Of a stretch of 64,000 nt of DNA, positions 28,892-38,259 are shown piece after piece. The notes under the pieces are model-generated. The model searched no databases. It saw nothing but the letters and a program-made list of their open reading frames with translations, and was not told the DNA's origin. How positions within the stretch are numbered: the first letter of the stretch is position 1; every line of letters begins with the position of its first letter. The stretch comes from Caballeronia ptereochthonis. Lineage in GTDB: Bacteria; Pseudomonadota; Gammaproteobacteria; Burkholderiales; Burkholderiaceae. The stretch is from the NCBI RefSeq assembly GCF_001545075.1, contig NZ_FCOB02000015.1:62001-126000 (forward strand). The letters run 5' to 3'. The position numbers and the translations under genes are program-made.

Positions 28892-29638
28892 TTATTGCGG
28901 TTCGCTGCCGCACTTGAGCGGCATCTTCAACGAGCCAGCGGGCGCGGGCACCGGGTTGGCGGGTGCAGTTTGCGTAGAGAGCCATGCGGCGACGGCGGTC
29001 ACGTCGTCGTCCGTCAGGCGCGAGGCGATCTGCTGCATGCAGTCGGGGGCCTTGGCGTGGCGCGTGCCCGACTTCCATGCGCCGACTTGCGCGCTGATGT
29101 AGTCCGAGTGCAGGCCGACGAGACCCGGGATGGCCGGCTGCATGCCGGTCAGGCCCTTGCCGTGGCAGGCCGCGCAAGCAGGAATGTTCTTCGAGGAGTC
29201 GCCGTTCAGCACGATCTGCTGGCCGCGTGCGAGCGTCGTGGCCGAGACGTTGGCCTTGGCCGGCGGCGGATACGGAGGACGCTGGTTCGAGAAGTACGTC
29301 GCGATCTGATGAAGATAGTCGTCCGAGAGATACGTGACGAGGTAGTTCATCGGCGGATACTTGCGCCGGCCTTCGCGGAAATTCTGGAGCTGGTTGTACA
29401 GATAGTCGGCGGGCTTGCCGGCAAGACGCGGGAAGTAATCGTTGTCCGTGCCTTCGCCGTGAACGCCGTGGCACGCCGTGCAACCTTGCACGCGCGCAGC
29501 CATCGTGTCAGGGGCGATCGGCTGGTTTTGCGCCTGCGCGGCGGAGCTGAAAACGCCGGCGCCGCCTACCAGAGCCGAGGCGAAAGCCAAAGCGAGCAGC
29601 GGACGAAAAATGCGTCTTGAAAACACGCGACACTCCAT
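28892..29638 (-). CDS. diheme c-type cytochrome, secreted
   Basis: A 248-residue periplasmic cytochrome with a signal peptide that ends SSAAQAQ and two haem motifs, CTACH and CAACH, each in a class-I cytochrome domain. The two-domain layout resembles cytochrome c4 and the c-type partners of dehydrogenases. Start is uncertain: ATG at 29638, or a GTG at 29626 that has GGAG 6 bp upstream inside the ATG-started reading. It is upstream of and overlaps in purpose with the triheme gene, forming a two-gene operon with an intergenic gap of 21 bp. Confidence 0.9.
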   Translation of the reverse strand: MECRVFSRRIFRPLLALAFASALVGGAGVFSSAAQAQNQPIAPDTMAARVQGCTACHGVHGEGTDNDYFPRLAGKPADYLYNQLQNFREGRRKYPPMNYLVTYLSDDYLHQIATYFSNQRPPYPPPAKANVSATTLARGQQIVLNGDSSKNIPACAACHGKGLTGMQPAIPGLVGLHSDYISAQVGAWKSGTRHAKAPDCMQQIASRLTDDDVTAVAAWLSTQTAPANPVPAPAGSLKMPLKCGSEPQ

Positions 29639-30092
29639 GAAATTCGGGGACCTGCCGAGCTTCGTGCGGCTCGGTGCGAAGGTGGCGAACCACGGCCACG
29701 CAAGGGGCGGTGGGTGGCGGACCACGGCCACAGCGGCTCGACGAGCCTCTGATGCGACGCGGCATTCTATCATCGATGCATGATGATGACTATTTGACAC
29801 AATCCGGCGCTAGGTCCTGTTGCAGCGCATTCGCGACAATATGCCGCGCGGCCATTGACCGCTCGCGGAACGTCATTTCCTTTCGATCAGGACTCGACTC
29901 GATTCGAAACGCCTGCCCGACGTGCTTCATGCAGTTTCGGAAGCGCGCGGCGAAATTTCAAGGCGTTTCGCTCGTAATCGATGCTGTGCTGCACCGTGCG
30001 CGTTCGCGTGCGAGTTCGTTTAGACTCCGCAGGTTTTCCTCGACGACCCTCTCTTCTACGAGGCGCGTTCATCTCGCGGCCGATCCTCCACG
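29639..30092. other. divergent intergenic region, cytochromes versus CopD
   Basis: There is no gene in these 454 bp. They contain an imperfect direct repeat, GGCGAACCACGGCCAC and GGCGGACCACGGCCAC (about 29686-29733), and the dyad ATCATC-GATGCAT-GATGAT (29769-29787) in an AT-richer patch. On the minus strand a -10-like TAGAAT lies at the left edge of the dyad. The rest is unremarkable. Confidence 0.5.
29769..29787. promoter_or_regulatory. dyad in the cytochrome/CopD divergent region
   Basis: ATCATC and GATGAT frame GATGCAT; together they make a 19-bp near-palindrome in an AT-rich patch about 130 bp upstream of the cytochrome start. It could be an operator. No cognate regulator is adjacent. 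Confidence 0.3.
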
Positions 30093-31025
30093 ATGAGTGA
30101 CGATTCCCTCTGGCTCGCGCAAGTCGGCTTCGCCGCGCTTGCCGACATCGCCTTCGCATGCGTGCTCGGCGCGCTGATCCTCAACGGCTGGCTGTGCGGC
30201 GCACAGGCGTTCGCGCCGGTTTCGCCCGCGCGCTCCGGCTGGCGGCGCGCATGGCGTGCCGGGATGGCCGCCGCGATCGTGCTGGTGCTCTGCGATTTCG
30301 TTTCGCTGTGGCTGCAGTCCGCGGCGATGAGCGGCGCGCCGATCGCGCGGGCCGGTGCGTCGCTATGGCTGGTCGCGACGGGCACGCATGCGGGCATCGG
30401 CTGGTCTGTCGGCCTCGCGGGAAGCGTGCTCTTGCTGCTGGCGGCCGCGCCCGGCGGACCGCTATCGGCTGCGCGGACCGGTTTCGCGATACTTGCGGTG
30501 CTGATCGTCGCGGCGGGCAAGTCGGCGGTCGGTCACGCCGCCGATGACGGCGCGTTCTCCGTCGCCGAAGCCGTGCAGGCGCTGCATCTGCTCGCGACGG
30601 CCGCGTGGGGCGGCATCGTCATCGCGGGCGCGTTCGTGTTGCCCGCGCTGGATACGTCGGTGGCGCGAGCGTTCCTGATCCGCACGGTCGCGCGCATGTC
30701 GCATGCGGCGGCGATCGCGGTGGCGCTGGTGATCGCGACGGGTGCGTTCAACGCGTGGCGCGGCATCGGCGGATCGCCCGCGGTTCTGACGGCGAGCGCA
30801 TGGGGACACGCGCTGCTCGTCAAGGTCGTGCTGATCGCGGCGGCGCTTGTGTTCGGTGCGCTGAACCGCTGGTCGGCGCTGCCGCGATTGCAACGCAGTG
30901 CATCGACGATGGATGCGCACACGGTCATCAACGTCATGCGCATCGAGGCCGTGATGATGGCGGGCGTGTTCGTGGCGGCCGCCGTGCTGTCGCACAGCGT
31001 GCCGGGACTCGCCTCAGCGGGATGA
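30093..31025 (+). CDS. copD: CopD-family membrane protein
   Basis: A 310-residue membrane protein with about eight hydrophobic segments. The pattern ALHLLATAAWGGIVIAGAFVLPAL, TGAFNAWRGIGG and WGHALLVKVVLIAAALVFGALNRW is the copper resistance D domain; the histidine and tryptophan positions proposed to bind copper are present. CopD takes part in copper uptake or export across the inner membrane. No copC or copAB is adjacent, so the copper role is inferred from the family alone. The start follows CCACG without a strong ribosome-binding site. Confidence 0.85.
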   Translation: MSDDSLWLAQVGFAALADIAFACVLGALILNGWLCGAQAFAPVSPARSGWRRAWRAGMAAAIVLVLCDFVSLWLQSAAMSGAPIARAGASLWLVATGTHAGIGWSVGLAGSVLLLLAAAPGGPLSAARTGFAILAVLIVAAGKSAVGHAADDGAFSVAEAVQALHLLATAAWGGIVIAGAFVLPALDTSVARAFLIRTVARMSHAAAIAVALVIATGAFNAWRGIGGSPAVLTASAWGHALLVKVVLIAAALVFGALNRWSALPRLQRSASTMDAHTVINVMRIEAVMMAGVFVAAAVLSHSVPGLASAG

Positions 31026-31174
31026 TGTGCTTTCGAGATGGTGTTCGAAAGGCCTGCGGGGGTCACCGCCAGCGTTTCGAATTCTTGAATGGCTCGTCGC
31101 TCCGGATCCCTAAGCAAAACCCGGCTGGCGCGAAGCACGCCGCGCATGGAATGACGCGGAGCAGACCGCGCCCG

Positions 31175-31474
31175 TCATTCGTACCCGAGCTTGTGACTGA
31201 CGATCGGCGCGCAGAAGAGCGCGACCGCGCAACCGATGACTTTCCCTTGAAGCTCGACCAGCGCGGCATGCGAATCCGCGAAGCAAATCACGTCGAGCAA
31301 CTGCGGCAGGCAGAACAGCGCCGCGGCGCCGATGAACCAGCGCGTCACGACCGAGATGCGCCAGCCGTGCTGCGCGCCGACCCCCGCGGCCACGACGCGG
31401 GCCACGCCCAATGCGACGAGCGAGCCGACCGCCAGTTGGGCCCGGACGTATTCATCGGGAAGGACGTGCCACAT
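31175..31474 (-). CDS. small membrane protein of unknown function
   Basis: A 99-residue protein with three hydrophobic stretches (AVGSLVALGVARVVAAGVG, WFIGAAALFCLPQLLDVICF and VIGCAVALFCAPIV). The start MWHVLPDEYVRAQLAV at 31474 has GGGAG 4-5 bp upstream, better than the open codons before it. It is downstream of panB by 123 bp on the same strand and converges with copD. I do not recognise the family. Confidence 0.6.
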   Translation of the reverse strand: MWHVLPDEYVRAQLAVGSLVALGVARVVAAGVGAQHGWRISVVTRWFIGAAALFCLPQLLDVICFADSHAALVELQGKVIGCAVALFCAPIVSHKLGYE

Positions 31475-31597
31475 GATTCTCCCGCTCTTTTTCTTGTGAC
31501 TGTAGGCAAGGATACACGCAAGAAGCTCGCCAGTATGTACGAGACAGCGCAATCATAAGCAGGCGTTTCGGGACGCTTCGGCGCGTCCGGCGCGCCG

Positions 31598-32413
31598 TCA
31601 GAACGTGTGCTCGGGACCGGGGAAACTGCCGTCCTTCACCGCGCGCACGTATGCTTCGACGCCCGCGCAGATGTTCGGCTGCCCTTGCATGAAATCCTTG
31701 ACGAAGCGCGGCCGCTTGCCGTGGAAGATGCCGAGCATGTCGTGCAGCACGAGCACCTGTCCTGAGCAGTCGATGCCCGCGCCGATGCCGATCGTCGGAA
31801 TTGCAAGCGTCTGCGTGACTTCACGCGCGAGCAGCGTCGGCACCGCCTCGATCACGAGCAGTTGCGCGCCCGCCTCCTGCAGCGCGACGGCGTCGCGCTT
31901 CATTTGTACCGCCGCCGCTTCCGACTTGCCCTGCACCTTGAAGCCGCCGAACGCGTGCACCGACTGCGGCGTGAGCCCCACGTGCCCGCACACCGGGATC
32001 GAACGCTCGACGAGAAAGCGCACGGTCTCCGCGAGCCATTCGCCGCCTTCGATCTTCACCATCTGTGCGCCTGCGCGCATCAGCTGCACCGCGTTCGCGT
32101 AGGCATCCTCTTTCGAACCGATGGTGCCGAACGGCATGTCCGCGACGATGAGCGCGCTCCTGTTGCCGCGCGCGACCGAGGCCGTGTGATACGCGATGTC
32201 GTTCAGCGTGACGGGCAGCGTCGTGCCATGCCCTTGCAGCACGTTGCCGAGCGAATCGCCGATCAGCAAGACGTCGACGCCCGCGCGATCGAGCAGCGCA
32301 GCGAAGCTCGCGTCATAGCATGTCAGCATCGCGATGCGTTCGCCCGCCTGGCGCATGGCCTGGAGCTTGGGGACGGTGATCGTCGAGCGATTCGTTTCCT
32401 GCAGATACGTCAT
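31598..32413 (-). CDS. panB: 3-methyl-2-oxobutanoate hydroxymethyltransferase
   Basis: A 271-residue ketopantoate hydroxymethyltransferase, first enzyme of pantothenate synthesis. Metal- and substrate-binding signatures [54 protein letters not shown] and [20 protein letters not shown] are present in order. It follows the deoxynucleoside kinase by 39 bp and ends the folK-dNK-panB group, a known order in Burkholderiaceae. No panC is in the window. Confidence 0.97.
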   Translation of the reverse strand: MTYLQETNRSTITVPKLQAMRQAGERIAMLTCYDASFAALLDRAGVDVLLIGDSLGNVLQGHGTTLPVTLNDIAYHTASVARGNRSALIVADMPFGTIGSKEDAYANAVQLMRAGAQMVKIEGGEWLAETVRFLVERSIPVCGHVGLTPQSVHAFGGFKVQGKSEAAAVQMKRDAVALQEAGAQLLVIEAVPTLLAREVTQTLAIPTIGIGAGIDCSGQVLVLHDMLGIFHGKRPRFVKDFMQGQPNICAGVEAYVRAVKDGSFPGPEHTF

Positions 32414-32452
32414 GATCGTTTCACTGGAGAGTGCGTGCGCCCGATGACAGGC

Positions 32453-33133
32453 TCAGGCCGACACGCCTTTGACAAAGAATTCCTTGCGTCCGCGCATCGT
32501 CTCGATGCGTTCGACGAGCAAGGCGAGATCCTCATCCGATGCGAGCGGATTCAGATGCTCCGCGTTCACGGTGAGCAGCGGCGTCGCGTCGTAGTGATAG
32601 AAGAAGTCGTTATAGGCGTCGCACAGCGCGCGCAGATACGAGTCCGAGATTTGCAGCTCCATCGGCAGCGCGCGTTTCTGGATGCGCGAGAACAGCACTT
32701 CCGGGCTCGCCTGCAAGTAGATGACGAGATCGGGCGCGGGCCCGTTCGCATGAAGGCGGCTCGCGACGTCCTCGTACAGCTGGAACTCGTCGTCGGGCAG
32801 CGTGAGGCGCGCGAACAGCTCGCTCTTCTGCGTGAGGAAGTCGGTCATCAGCGGCGTGCCGCTCGCCACGATATCGGCGGCTTCGCGGGCCTGCGACGCG
32901 CGCTGCAGCGCGAAGCTCAATTGCGTCGCGAGCGCATGGCGCGTCGTGTCGCGATAGAAGCGCTCGAGAAACGGATTGTCCTGCGGGCGCTCGAAGAGCG
33001 TGCGCATCGACCAGCGTTCGGCGAGCAGCGTCGCGAGCGTGGTCTTGCCCACGCCGATCGGGCCCTCGATCGCGATGTAGCGGTGCGGCGGCCGCAGTTG
33101 CGGCGCGGTGACGGTGAGTGGCGGAACGCTCAT
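32453..33133 (-). CDS. deoxynucleoside kinase family protein
   Basis: A 226-residue P-loop kinase with Walker A EGPIGVGKTTLA near residue 23, the DRY-like MTDFLTQKSELFARL segment, and the lid/DLVIYLQASPEVLFSRI region of the dGK/dCK/TK2 family. Such proteins phosphorylate deoxynucleosides; the substrate cannot be determined. The start ATG at 33133 overlaps the folK stop by 4 bp (ATGA). It is part of the folK-dNK-panB unit. Confidence 0.9.
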   Translation of the reverse strand: MSVPPLTVTAPQLRPPHRYIAIEGPIGVGKTTLATLLAERWSMRTLFERPQDNPFLERFYRDTTRHALATQLSFALQRASQAREAADIVASGTPLMTDFLTQKSELFARLTLPDDEFQLYEDVASRLHANGPAPDLVIYLQASPEVLFSRIQKRALPMELQISDSYLRALCDAYNDFFYHYDATPLLTVNAEHLNPLASDEDLALLVERIETMRGRKEFFVKGVSA

Positions 33134-33684
33134 CGGCAATCTGTCTTGTTGGTGGCGGCTGGCGTCGTGGTCGCGCCGCGCGTCTGCGAGCCTGCCATGC
33201 ACTGGCAGTTGGCGACCTTCTCGATGCGCTGATCGGCGACGCCCGCAATGAATGAATCCGCGCGGCCGCGCTGGGGAAGAATGAGATCGGGGTCGAGCTC
33301 GATGAGCGGCACGAGCACGAAGGCGCGCTCGGTCATGCGCGGATGCGGCACGACGAGATCCGCTTCGTCGATGCTCGATGCGCCGTAGAGCAAGATGTCG
33401 AGATCGAGCGTGCGCGGCGCATTGCGATACGGCCGCTCGCGCCCGAACTGCTGCTCGATGCCGTGACACAAGCGCAGGAGCGATCGCGCGGGCAGGCTCG
33501 TCTCGAGCTTGACGACGCAGTTGAAGTAGTCGTCGCCCGACGCATCGATCGGTGCGGTGCGATAGACGCTCGATTTCGCGAGCACGGTGATCGTGTGTTG
33601 CTGGGCGAGACACACGACTGCGTCTTTCAGGGTCTGGCGCGCATCGCCGAGATTCGCTCCCAGGCCCAGATAAGCAATCGTCAT
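33130..33684 (-). CDS. folK: 2-amino-4-hydroxy-6-hydroxymethyldihydropteridine diphosphokinase
   Basis: A 184-residue HPPK of folate synthesis. AYLGLGANLGD at the N-terminus, FGRERPYRNAPRTLDLDILL in the centre and VPHPRMTERAFVLVPLIELDPD are diagnostic. Start MTIAYLGLG at 33684 is conserved; a longer frame upstream is spurious. A palindrome lies 10-21 bp before the start codon, and a likely pcnB terminator precedes it, so it may have its own promoter. Confidence 0.95.
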   Translation of the reverse strand: MTIAYLGLGANLGDARQTLKDAVVCLAQQHTITVLAKSSVYRTAPIDASGDDYFNCVVKLETSLPARSLLRLCHGIEQQFGRERPYRNAPRTLDLDILLYGASSIDEADLVVPHPRMTERAFVLVPLIELDPDLILPQRGRADSFIAGVADQRIEKVANCQCMAGSQTRGATTTPAATNKTDCR

Positions 33685-33693
33685 GGCAGAAGT

Positions 33694-33705
33694 CCTACGC
33701 GTAGG
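33694..33705. promoter_or_regulatory. 12-bp palindrome just upstream of folK
   Basis: CCTACGCGTAGG is a perfect palindrome, 10-21 bp before the folK start codon. It may fold over the ribosome-binding region or bind a regulator; nothing else supports either. Confidence 0.25.
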
Positions 33706-33710
33706 TTGCA

Positions 33711-33750
33711 GCGAAAAGCGGAGGAGCATTAAAGCACGTCGCTCTCCGCT
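33711..33750 (-). terminator. possible pcnB terminator
   Basis: On the minus strand AGCGGAG and CTCCGCT form a 7-bp stem with a 20-base loop, followed by TTTT, 20 bp after the pcnB stop. A modest rho-independent terminator separating pcnB from folK is plausible. Confidence 0.4.
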
Positions 33751-33769
33751 ACTGTAACCAAAACCGGCT

Positions 33770-35356
33770 TTATTCGTTGTCCGCGTCTTCACGCCTGGGT
33801 GCGGCGCTCGATACCGCGTCGCCATCGCCGCTTCGCTCCGCTTGCGCGCCGGGCGCTGCCGCATCGCTCGAACGACGCCTGGTGTTGCTGCGGCGACGCC
33901 GCTTCTTCGGGGCGCTGCCCTCTTTTCCGCCTTGCGTGAGCAAGGCTTCGCGCGCGGCGCCGTCGCCGTTTACGAAGTCGGTCCACCATTGACCGACTTC
34001 GGCATCGAGTTCTCCCGATTCGCTACGCAGTAGCAGGAAATCATACCCCGCTCTGAATCTTTGGTGTTCCAGCAGCTTCAGCGCGCTGCGGCCGCGCTTT
34101 TCCAGCCGATGCTGAAGACCCCAGATCTCGCGCATGTCCGACGAGTAGCGCTTGTGGATCGCGAGCTTCTCGGTCTGCATGTCGAGGACGTCGTCCATCG
34201 CGCGATGCAGCGCCGGCACCGGATATTCACCGTTCGCGGTGTATTGCTGCCAGCGCGTCTGCACGTCGTGCCACAGCAACGTGGCGAAGAGAAAGCCCGG
34301 CGAGACCGGCTTGCCCGCACGCACGCGTTCGTCGGTGCTGGTGAGCGCGAGCGTGACGAACTTCTCGCCGTGCGGCTGTTCGAGCACGACATCGAGCAGG
34401 GGCAGCACGCCATGATGCAGACCTTCCTGACGCAGCCGCGTGAGGCACGCGAGCGCATGACCGGACAGCAGCAGCTTCAGCATCTCGTCGAAGAGACGCG
34501 CCGCCGGCACGTTGTTCATCAGGTCGGCGAGTTCCTTGATCGGCGCGCGCGTCGCCTCGTCGATCTCGAAGCCGAGCTTCGCCGCGAAGCGCACCACGCG
34601 CAGCATGCGCACCGGGTCTTCGCGATAGCGCGTGGCCGGATCGCCGATCATGCGGAGCACGCGCGCGCGGATGTCGGCCATGCCGTCGTGATAATCCAGC
34701 ACCGTTTGCGTGGCCGGATCGTAGTACATCGCGTTGATGGTGAAGTCGCGGCGCGTGGCGTCTTCGTGCTGCTCGCCCCAGACGTTGTCGCGCAGCACGC
34801 GGCCGCTCGCATCGACGGCGTGCGTGCGGTTGTCGAGCTCGCCGCGCTTCAGGCGGCGCGGCGGCTCGGCAACGGGTTCCGCCGGCGGCGCGTCCATCAG
34901 CGCGCGGAACGTCGAGGTCTCGATGATCTCCTGTCCGAACTGCACGTGCACGATCTGAAAGCGCCGGCCGATGATGCGCGCGCGGCGGAAGAGTTTCTGC
35001 ACCTGGTCGGGCGTTGCGTCGGTGGCGACGTCGAAGTCCTTGGGCGCCACGCCGAGCAGCAGATCGCGCACCGCGCCGCCGACGATGAACGCGCGATGTC
35101 CCGCCTGCTGCAGGCCATCGGTCACGCGGATGGCGTTCTTCGAGATCAGCGACGGATCGATGCCGTGAATGTCCGAGGACAGGATGATCGGCACGTTCGG
35201 ATCGCGTTTCGCTGGCGCGGCTTTCTTGCGCGGGCTCTTGCGGGCGGGTTTCACGGCGGACGAAGCAGTCGGATTGTCGTTGGCCGCGCTTTCGTTGCCG
35301 GCGTCGGCAGAGGCGCTTTCTTGCCCGAACAGCTTGCGGATGAGTTTTTTAATCAC
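33770..35356 (-). CDS. pcnB: poly(A) polymerase
   Basis: A 528-residue class II nucleotidyltransferase that adds 3' poly(A) tails to RNA and promotes decay. The head motif is GGAVRDLLLGVAPKDFDVATDATP, followed by the RRFQIVHVQF and RRDFTINAM segments, and an arginine-rich basic C-terminal tail after residue 480. The RRDFTINAMYYDP motif and 528-residue length favour poly(A) polymerase over CCA-adding enzyme, with the usual caution. It overlaps the downstream end of the HAD gene by 8 bp in the hda-HAD-pcnB operon. Confidence 0.93.
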   Translation of the reverse strand: MIKKLIRKLFGQESASADAGNESAANDNPTASSAVKPARKSPRKKAAPAKRDPNVPIILSSDIHGIDPSLISKNAIRVTDGLQQAGHRAFIVGGAVRDLLLGVAPKDFDVATDATPDQVQKLFRRARIIGRRFQIVHVQFGQEIIETSTFRALMDAPPAEPVAEPPRRLKRGELDNRTHAVDASGRVLRDNVWGEQHEDATRRDFTINAMYYDPATQTVLDYHDGMADIRARVLRMIGDPATRYREDPVRMLRVVRFAAKLGFEIDEATRAPIKELADLMNNVPAARLFDEMLKLLLSGHALACLTRLRQEGLHHGVLPLLDVVLEQPHGEKFVTLALTSTDERVRAGKPVSPGFLFATLLWHDVQTRWQQYTANGEYPVPALHRAMDDVLDMQTEKLAIHKRYSSDMREIWGLQHRLEKRGRSALKLLEHQRFRAGYDFLLLRSESGELDAEVGQWWTDFVNGDGAAREALLTQGGKEGSAPKKRRRRSNTRRRSSDAAAPGAQAERSGDGDAVSSAAPRREDADNE

Positions 35357-36035
35357 GTGTGTCGAAGAGATTCAGGATGCGCCAGCCTTTGGCTTGCGCA
35401 TGCGCCCGCAGGGTGTCGTCCGGATTGGTGGCGACGGGGTCGGTGACGCGCTCGAGGAGCGGGATATCGTTGTGCGAGTCGCTGTAGAAATAGCTGTGTT
35501 TGAAGTCGCCGAGCTTCTTGCCGAGCGACGCGAGCCATTGCTCCACGCGCACGATCTTGCCTTCGCGATAGCTCGGCGTGCCGGTCGGCCGGCCAGTGAG
35601 CGCGCCTTGCGGATGATCGTCGACCGTTTCCACTTCGCATGCGATGAGCGTTTCGATGCCGAAGGCTTCCGCGATCGGCGCGGTGATGAACGCGTTGGTC
35701 GCGGTGACGAGGCAACAGAGATCGCCGTTGTCTTGATGCTCGCGCACGAGCGTGACCGCGGCCGGCACGATGCGCGGATTGATCACTTCGTGCATGAACT
35801 GCGCGTGCCAGTCGGAGAGTTGCTCGCGCGAGTATTTCGCGAGGGGTGCGAGCATCGCGTGCAGATAAGCGTTGATATCGAGCACGCCCGCCTTGTAATC
35901 GGCGTAAAAGGAGTCGTTCTGACGCGCGAAAGATTCCGCGTCGACGATGCCGAGCTTCACCATGAAGCGGCCCCATTCATGGTCGCTGTCGGTGGGAATG
36001 AGCGTGTGATCGAGATCAAAGAGGGCGAGGTTCAT
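35349..36035 (-). CDS. HAD-IB family phosphatase (SerB-like)
   Basis: A 228-residue HAD hydrolase with motif I LALFDLDHTLIPTDSD, motif II LVTATNAFIT, the cap between them, and motif IV YSDSHNDIPLLE. This is the HAD-IB subclass that includes phosphoserine and other small-molecule phosphatases. The substrate is unknown. It starts 11 bp after hda and overlaps pcnB by 8 bp, so it is translationally linked to both. Confidence 0.88.
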   Translation of the reverse strand: MNLALFDLDHTLIPTDSDHEWGRFMVKLGIVDAESFARQNDSFYADYKAGVLDINAYLHAMLAPLAKYSREQLSDWHAQFMHEVINPRIVPAAVTLVREHQDNGDLCCLVTATNAFITAPIAEAFGIETLIACEVETVDDHPQGALTGRPTGTPSYREGKIVRVEQWLASLGKKLGDFKHSYFYSDSHNDIPLLERVTDPVATNPDDTLRAHAQAKGWRILNLFDTRD

Positions 36036-36046
36036 GGGTGCGCATT

Positions 36047-36859
36047 CTACTTGAAGCGGGTCGGATCGTTGTCCGGCGCGGCCGGGCCGGAATCGGGATC
36101 GAGCGGATCGCCCAGAAGGTCGGTCGGCTTTGCGGGCGCGTCTTCGGCGCTCACGGGAACGAGCGGCGTCGCCCGCCCGCTTTGCTGGAGCATCGCGCGC
36201 AGGAGCGGGCGCGTCACCGCGCGCTTTTGCTCCAGCGAGAAGCGGTCGAGCTCGTCGAGCAGGGCCATGAGGCTCGGCATGTCGCGGCGGAAATGCGTGA
36301 GCAGGTAGCCGGGCACGTCTTCCGCCAGCACGATGCCGCGCTCGCGCGCCGCGTGCTTCAGCACCGACGCCTTGGCGTCGTCCGCAAGCGGCTGCAGATG
36401 GAACACGAGACCCCAGCCGAGCCGCGTGCGCAAGTCTTCGCGCACGGTGAGCGCGAGCGGCGCGTCGTTGCCGGTGGCGACGAGGGCGCTCGTCGGATGC
36501 GCGCGCACTTCGTTGAAGAGATTGAAGAGCGCGATCTGCTGCGCCGCCGACAGGCGATCGCAATCGTCGACGGCGTAGAGCGTCACGCGCGGATCGAAGC
36601 CGAACGCGTTGAGCGCGCTTTGCGGGCTCAGATAGCGCCCGTGGCCGTTCGCTTCGTGCGTGAGCGCCTGCAGCAGATGGCTGCGGCCGCTGCCCCGCTC
36701 GCCCCAGACGTAGAATGTGCGGTCCGCGACCGGCCCTGCCGCGAGCGCGCCTTCGAGCTCGCGCAGCCGCGAGATCAGTTCGTGATTGCCGGCGGCGAAG
36801 AAATTGTCGAAGGTGGCGGGCGGCGGCGTGCCGAGATCGAGCGTCAGTTGGCGTTGCAC
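36047..36859 (-). CDS. hda: DnaA regulatory inactivator Hda-like ATPase
   Basis: A 270-residue AAA+ protein related to DnaA domain III, which promotes ATP hydrolysis of DnaA with the sliding clamp. [10 protein letters not shown] at the start resembles the clamp-binding motif QxxLxLxL, and the P-loop reads [11 protein letters not shown] with Arg in the Lys position as in other Hda proteins. I chose the GTG at 36859 because family members begin with this motif; there is no good Shine-Dalgarno sequence and the frame is open upstream. It is divergent from purM. Confidence 0.85.
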   Translation of the reverse strand: MQRQLTLDLGTPPPATFDNFFAAGNHELISRLRELEGALAAGPVADRTFYVWGERGSGRSHLLQALTHEANGHGRYLSPQSALNAFGFDPRVTLYAVDDCDRLSAAQQIALFNLFNEVRAHPTSALVATGNDAPLALTVREDLRTRLGWGLVFHLQPLADDAKASVLKHAARERGIVLAEDVPGYLLTHFRRDMPSLMALLDELDRFSLEQKRAVTRPLLRAMLQQSGRATPLVPVSAEDAPAKPTDLLGDPLDPDSGPAAPDNDPTRFK

Positions 36860-37110
36860 GGGAGATCGGTTTCGTCGGGCCTTGGGTCGGGCGTATTGAG
36901 TCGGGTGTATCTCGAAAACGGGCGGATGAGCCGCGCGATCGCGCGCGAAGCCGCTGTCGCCAGCCATGCGCGTTTTTCGCGGCCGCGCTCGTTCGGTCAC
37001 TCCGGATCTCGAAAAGAGCGTCGCCGGGATCTTTCTCGCGCGCGGGAAATCCGGTCGTCGGGTCATCATCGGGTAAAATCGCATTTTACCGACCTTCTCG
37101 CACTCCCCCC

Positions 37111-38178
37111 ATGAATCAACCGAAATCCGCCCAGAACGCCCATGATTCGGCCGAGGGTCTGTCTTATCGCGATGCGGGCGTGGACATCGACGCGGGCGAC
37201 GCGCTCGTCGATCGCATCAAGCCATTTGCCAAGAAGACGTTGCGCGACGGCGTGCTGGGCGGCATCGGCGGATTCGGCGCGCTTTTCGAGGTGCCGAAGA
37301 AGTACAAGGAGCCGGTGCTCGTTTCGGGCACGGACGGCGTCGGCACGAAGCTGCGCCTCGCGTTCCAGCTGAACCGCCACGACACGGTGGGCCAGGATCT
37401 CGTCGCGATGAGCGTGAACGACATTCTCGTGCAGGGCGCCGAGCCGCTCTTTTTCCTCGATTATTTCGCGTGCGGCAAGCTGGACGTCGACACGGCCGCC
37501 GACGTGGTGAAAGGCATCGCGCAGGGTTGCGAGCTGGCGGGGTGCGCGCTGATCGGCGGCGAGACGGCGGAAATGCCGGGCATGTATCCGGACGGCGAGT
37601 ACGATCTCGCGGGCTTCGCGGTGGGCGCGGTGGAAAAGAGCAAGATCATCGACGGCAGCACGATCAAGCCGGGCGATGTCGTGCTGGGGCTTGCTTCGAG
37701 CGGCATTCATTCGAACGGCTATTCGCTGGTGCGCAAGATCATCGAGCGCGCGAATCCGGATCTGAACGCGGACTTCGACGGCCGCTCGCTCGCCGACGCG
37801 CTGATGGCGCCGACGCGCATCTACGTGAAGTCGCTGCTTTCGACGATGCAGAGCGTCACGGTGAAGGGCATGGCGCACATCACGGGCGGCGGGCTCGTCG
37901 AGAACATTCCGCGCGTGCTGCGCGAAGGGCTGACGGCGGAGCTGGATCATCGCGCGTGGCCGTTGCCGCCGTTGTTCGCGTGGCTGCAGAAGCACGGCGG
38001 CGTAGCGGATGCGGAGATGCATCGCGTGTTCAACTGCGGGATCGGGATGGCGGTGATCGTCGCGGCGGAAGATGCCCAGGCGGCGACCGGGCTGCTGTCC
38101 GCGGCCGGTGAGCAGGTCTGGCAGATCGGCGTCGTGCGTGAAAGCAAGGCAGGAGAGGCGCAGACGGTGGTGGTTTGA
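37111..38178 (+). CDS. purM: phosphoribosylformylglycinamidine cyclo-ligase (AIR synthetase)
   Basis: A 355-residue enzyme of purine synthesis that closes the imidazole ring of AIR. Signatures seen in order: [63 protein letters not shown] and [13 protein letters not shown]. The ATG at 37111 follows a C-rich stretch without a strong ribosome-binding site, but it is the family start. A rho-independent terminator follows at once. Confidence 0.97.
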   Translation: MNQPKSAQNAHDSAEGLSYRDAGVDIDAGDALVDRIKPFAKKTLRDGVLGGIGGFGALFEVPKKYKEPVLVSGTDGVGTKLRLAFQLNRHDTVGQDLVAMSVNDILVQGAEPLFFLDYFACGKLDVDTAADVVKGIAQGCELAGCALIGGETAEMPGMYPDGEYDLAGFAVGAVEKSKIIDGSTIKPGDVVLGLASSGIHSNGYSLVRKIIERANPDLNADFDGRSLADALMAPTRIYVKSLLSTMQSVTVKGMAHITGGGLVENIPRVLREGLTAELDHRAWPLPPLFAWLQKHGGVADAEMHRVFNCGIGMAVIVAAEDAQAATGLLSAAGEQVWQIGVVRESKAGEAQTVVV

Positions 38179-38197
38179 GATCGTCGGGTCGCACGGA

Positions 38198-38229
38198 CAA
38201 AAACCCTCGTGGAGTGCGGGGGTTTTTTG
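38198..38229 (+). terminator. rho-independent terminator after purM
   Basis: AAAAACCC and GGGTTTTTT flank a short loop (TCGTGGAGTGCGG) 20 bp after the purM stop, with a T-rich 3' side. Symmetry of A-run and T-run would let it act in both directions. Confidence 0.85.
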
Positions 38230-38259
38230 TTTCTGGAGCGGTGATTCGTACGCGCCGCG

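Noticed and set aside
26801..29620. Long open frame on the plus strand over the hemolysin III and cytochrome genes
   Set aside because: The minus strand has seven hydrophobic segments and five CxxCH motifs; the plus frame has only charged, compositionally biased sequence.
31030..31051. CTTTCGA/TCGAAAG dyad after copD as a terminator
   Set aside because: The 7-bp stem has an 8-base loop and no T-run; it may be chance.
36715..37110. Longer N-terminus for purM and longer starts for hda, lnt, glyS and others
   Set aside because: Frames stay open upstream because of high GC, but family starts and ribosome-binding sites favour the shorter forms given in the feature list.
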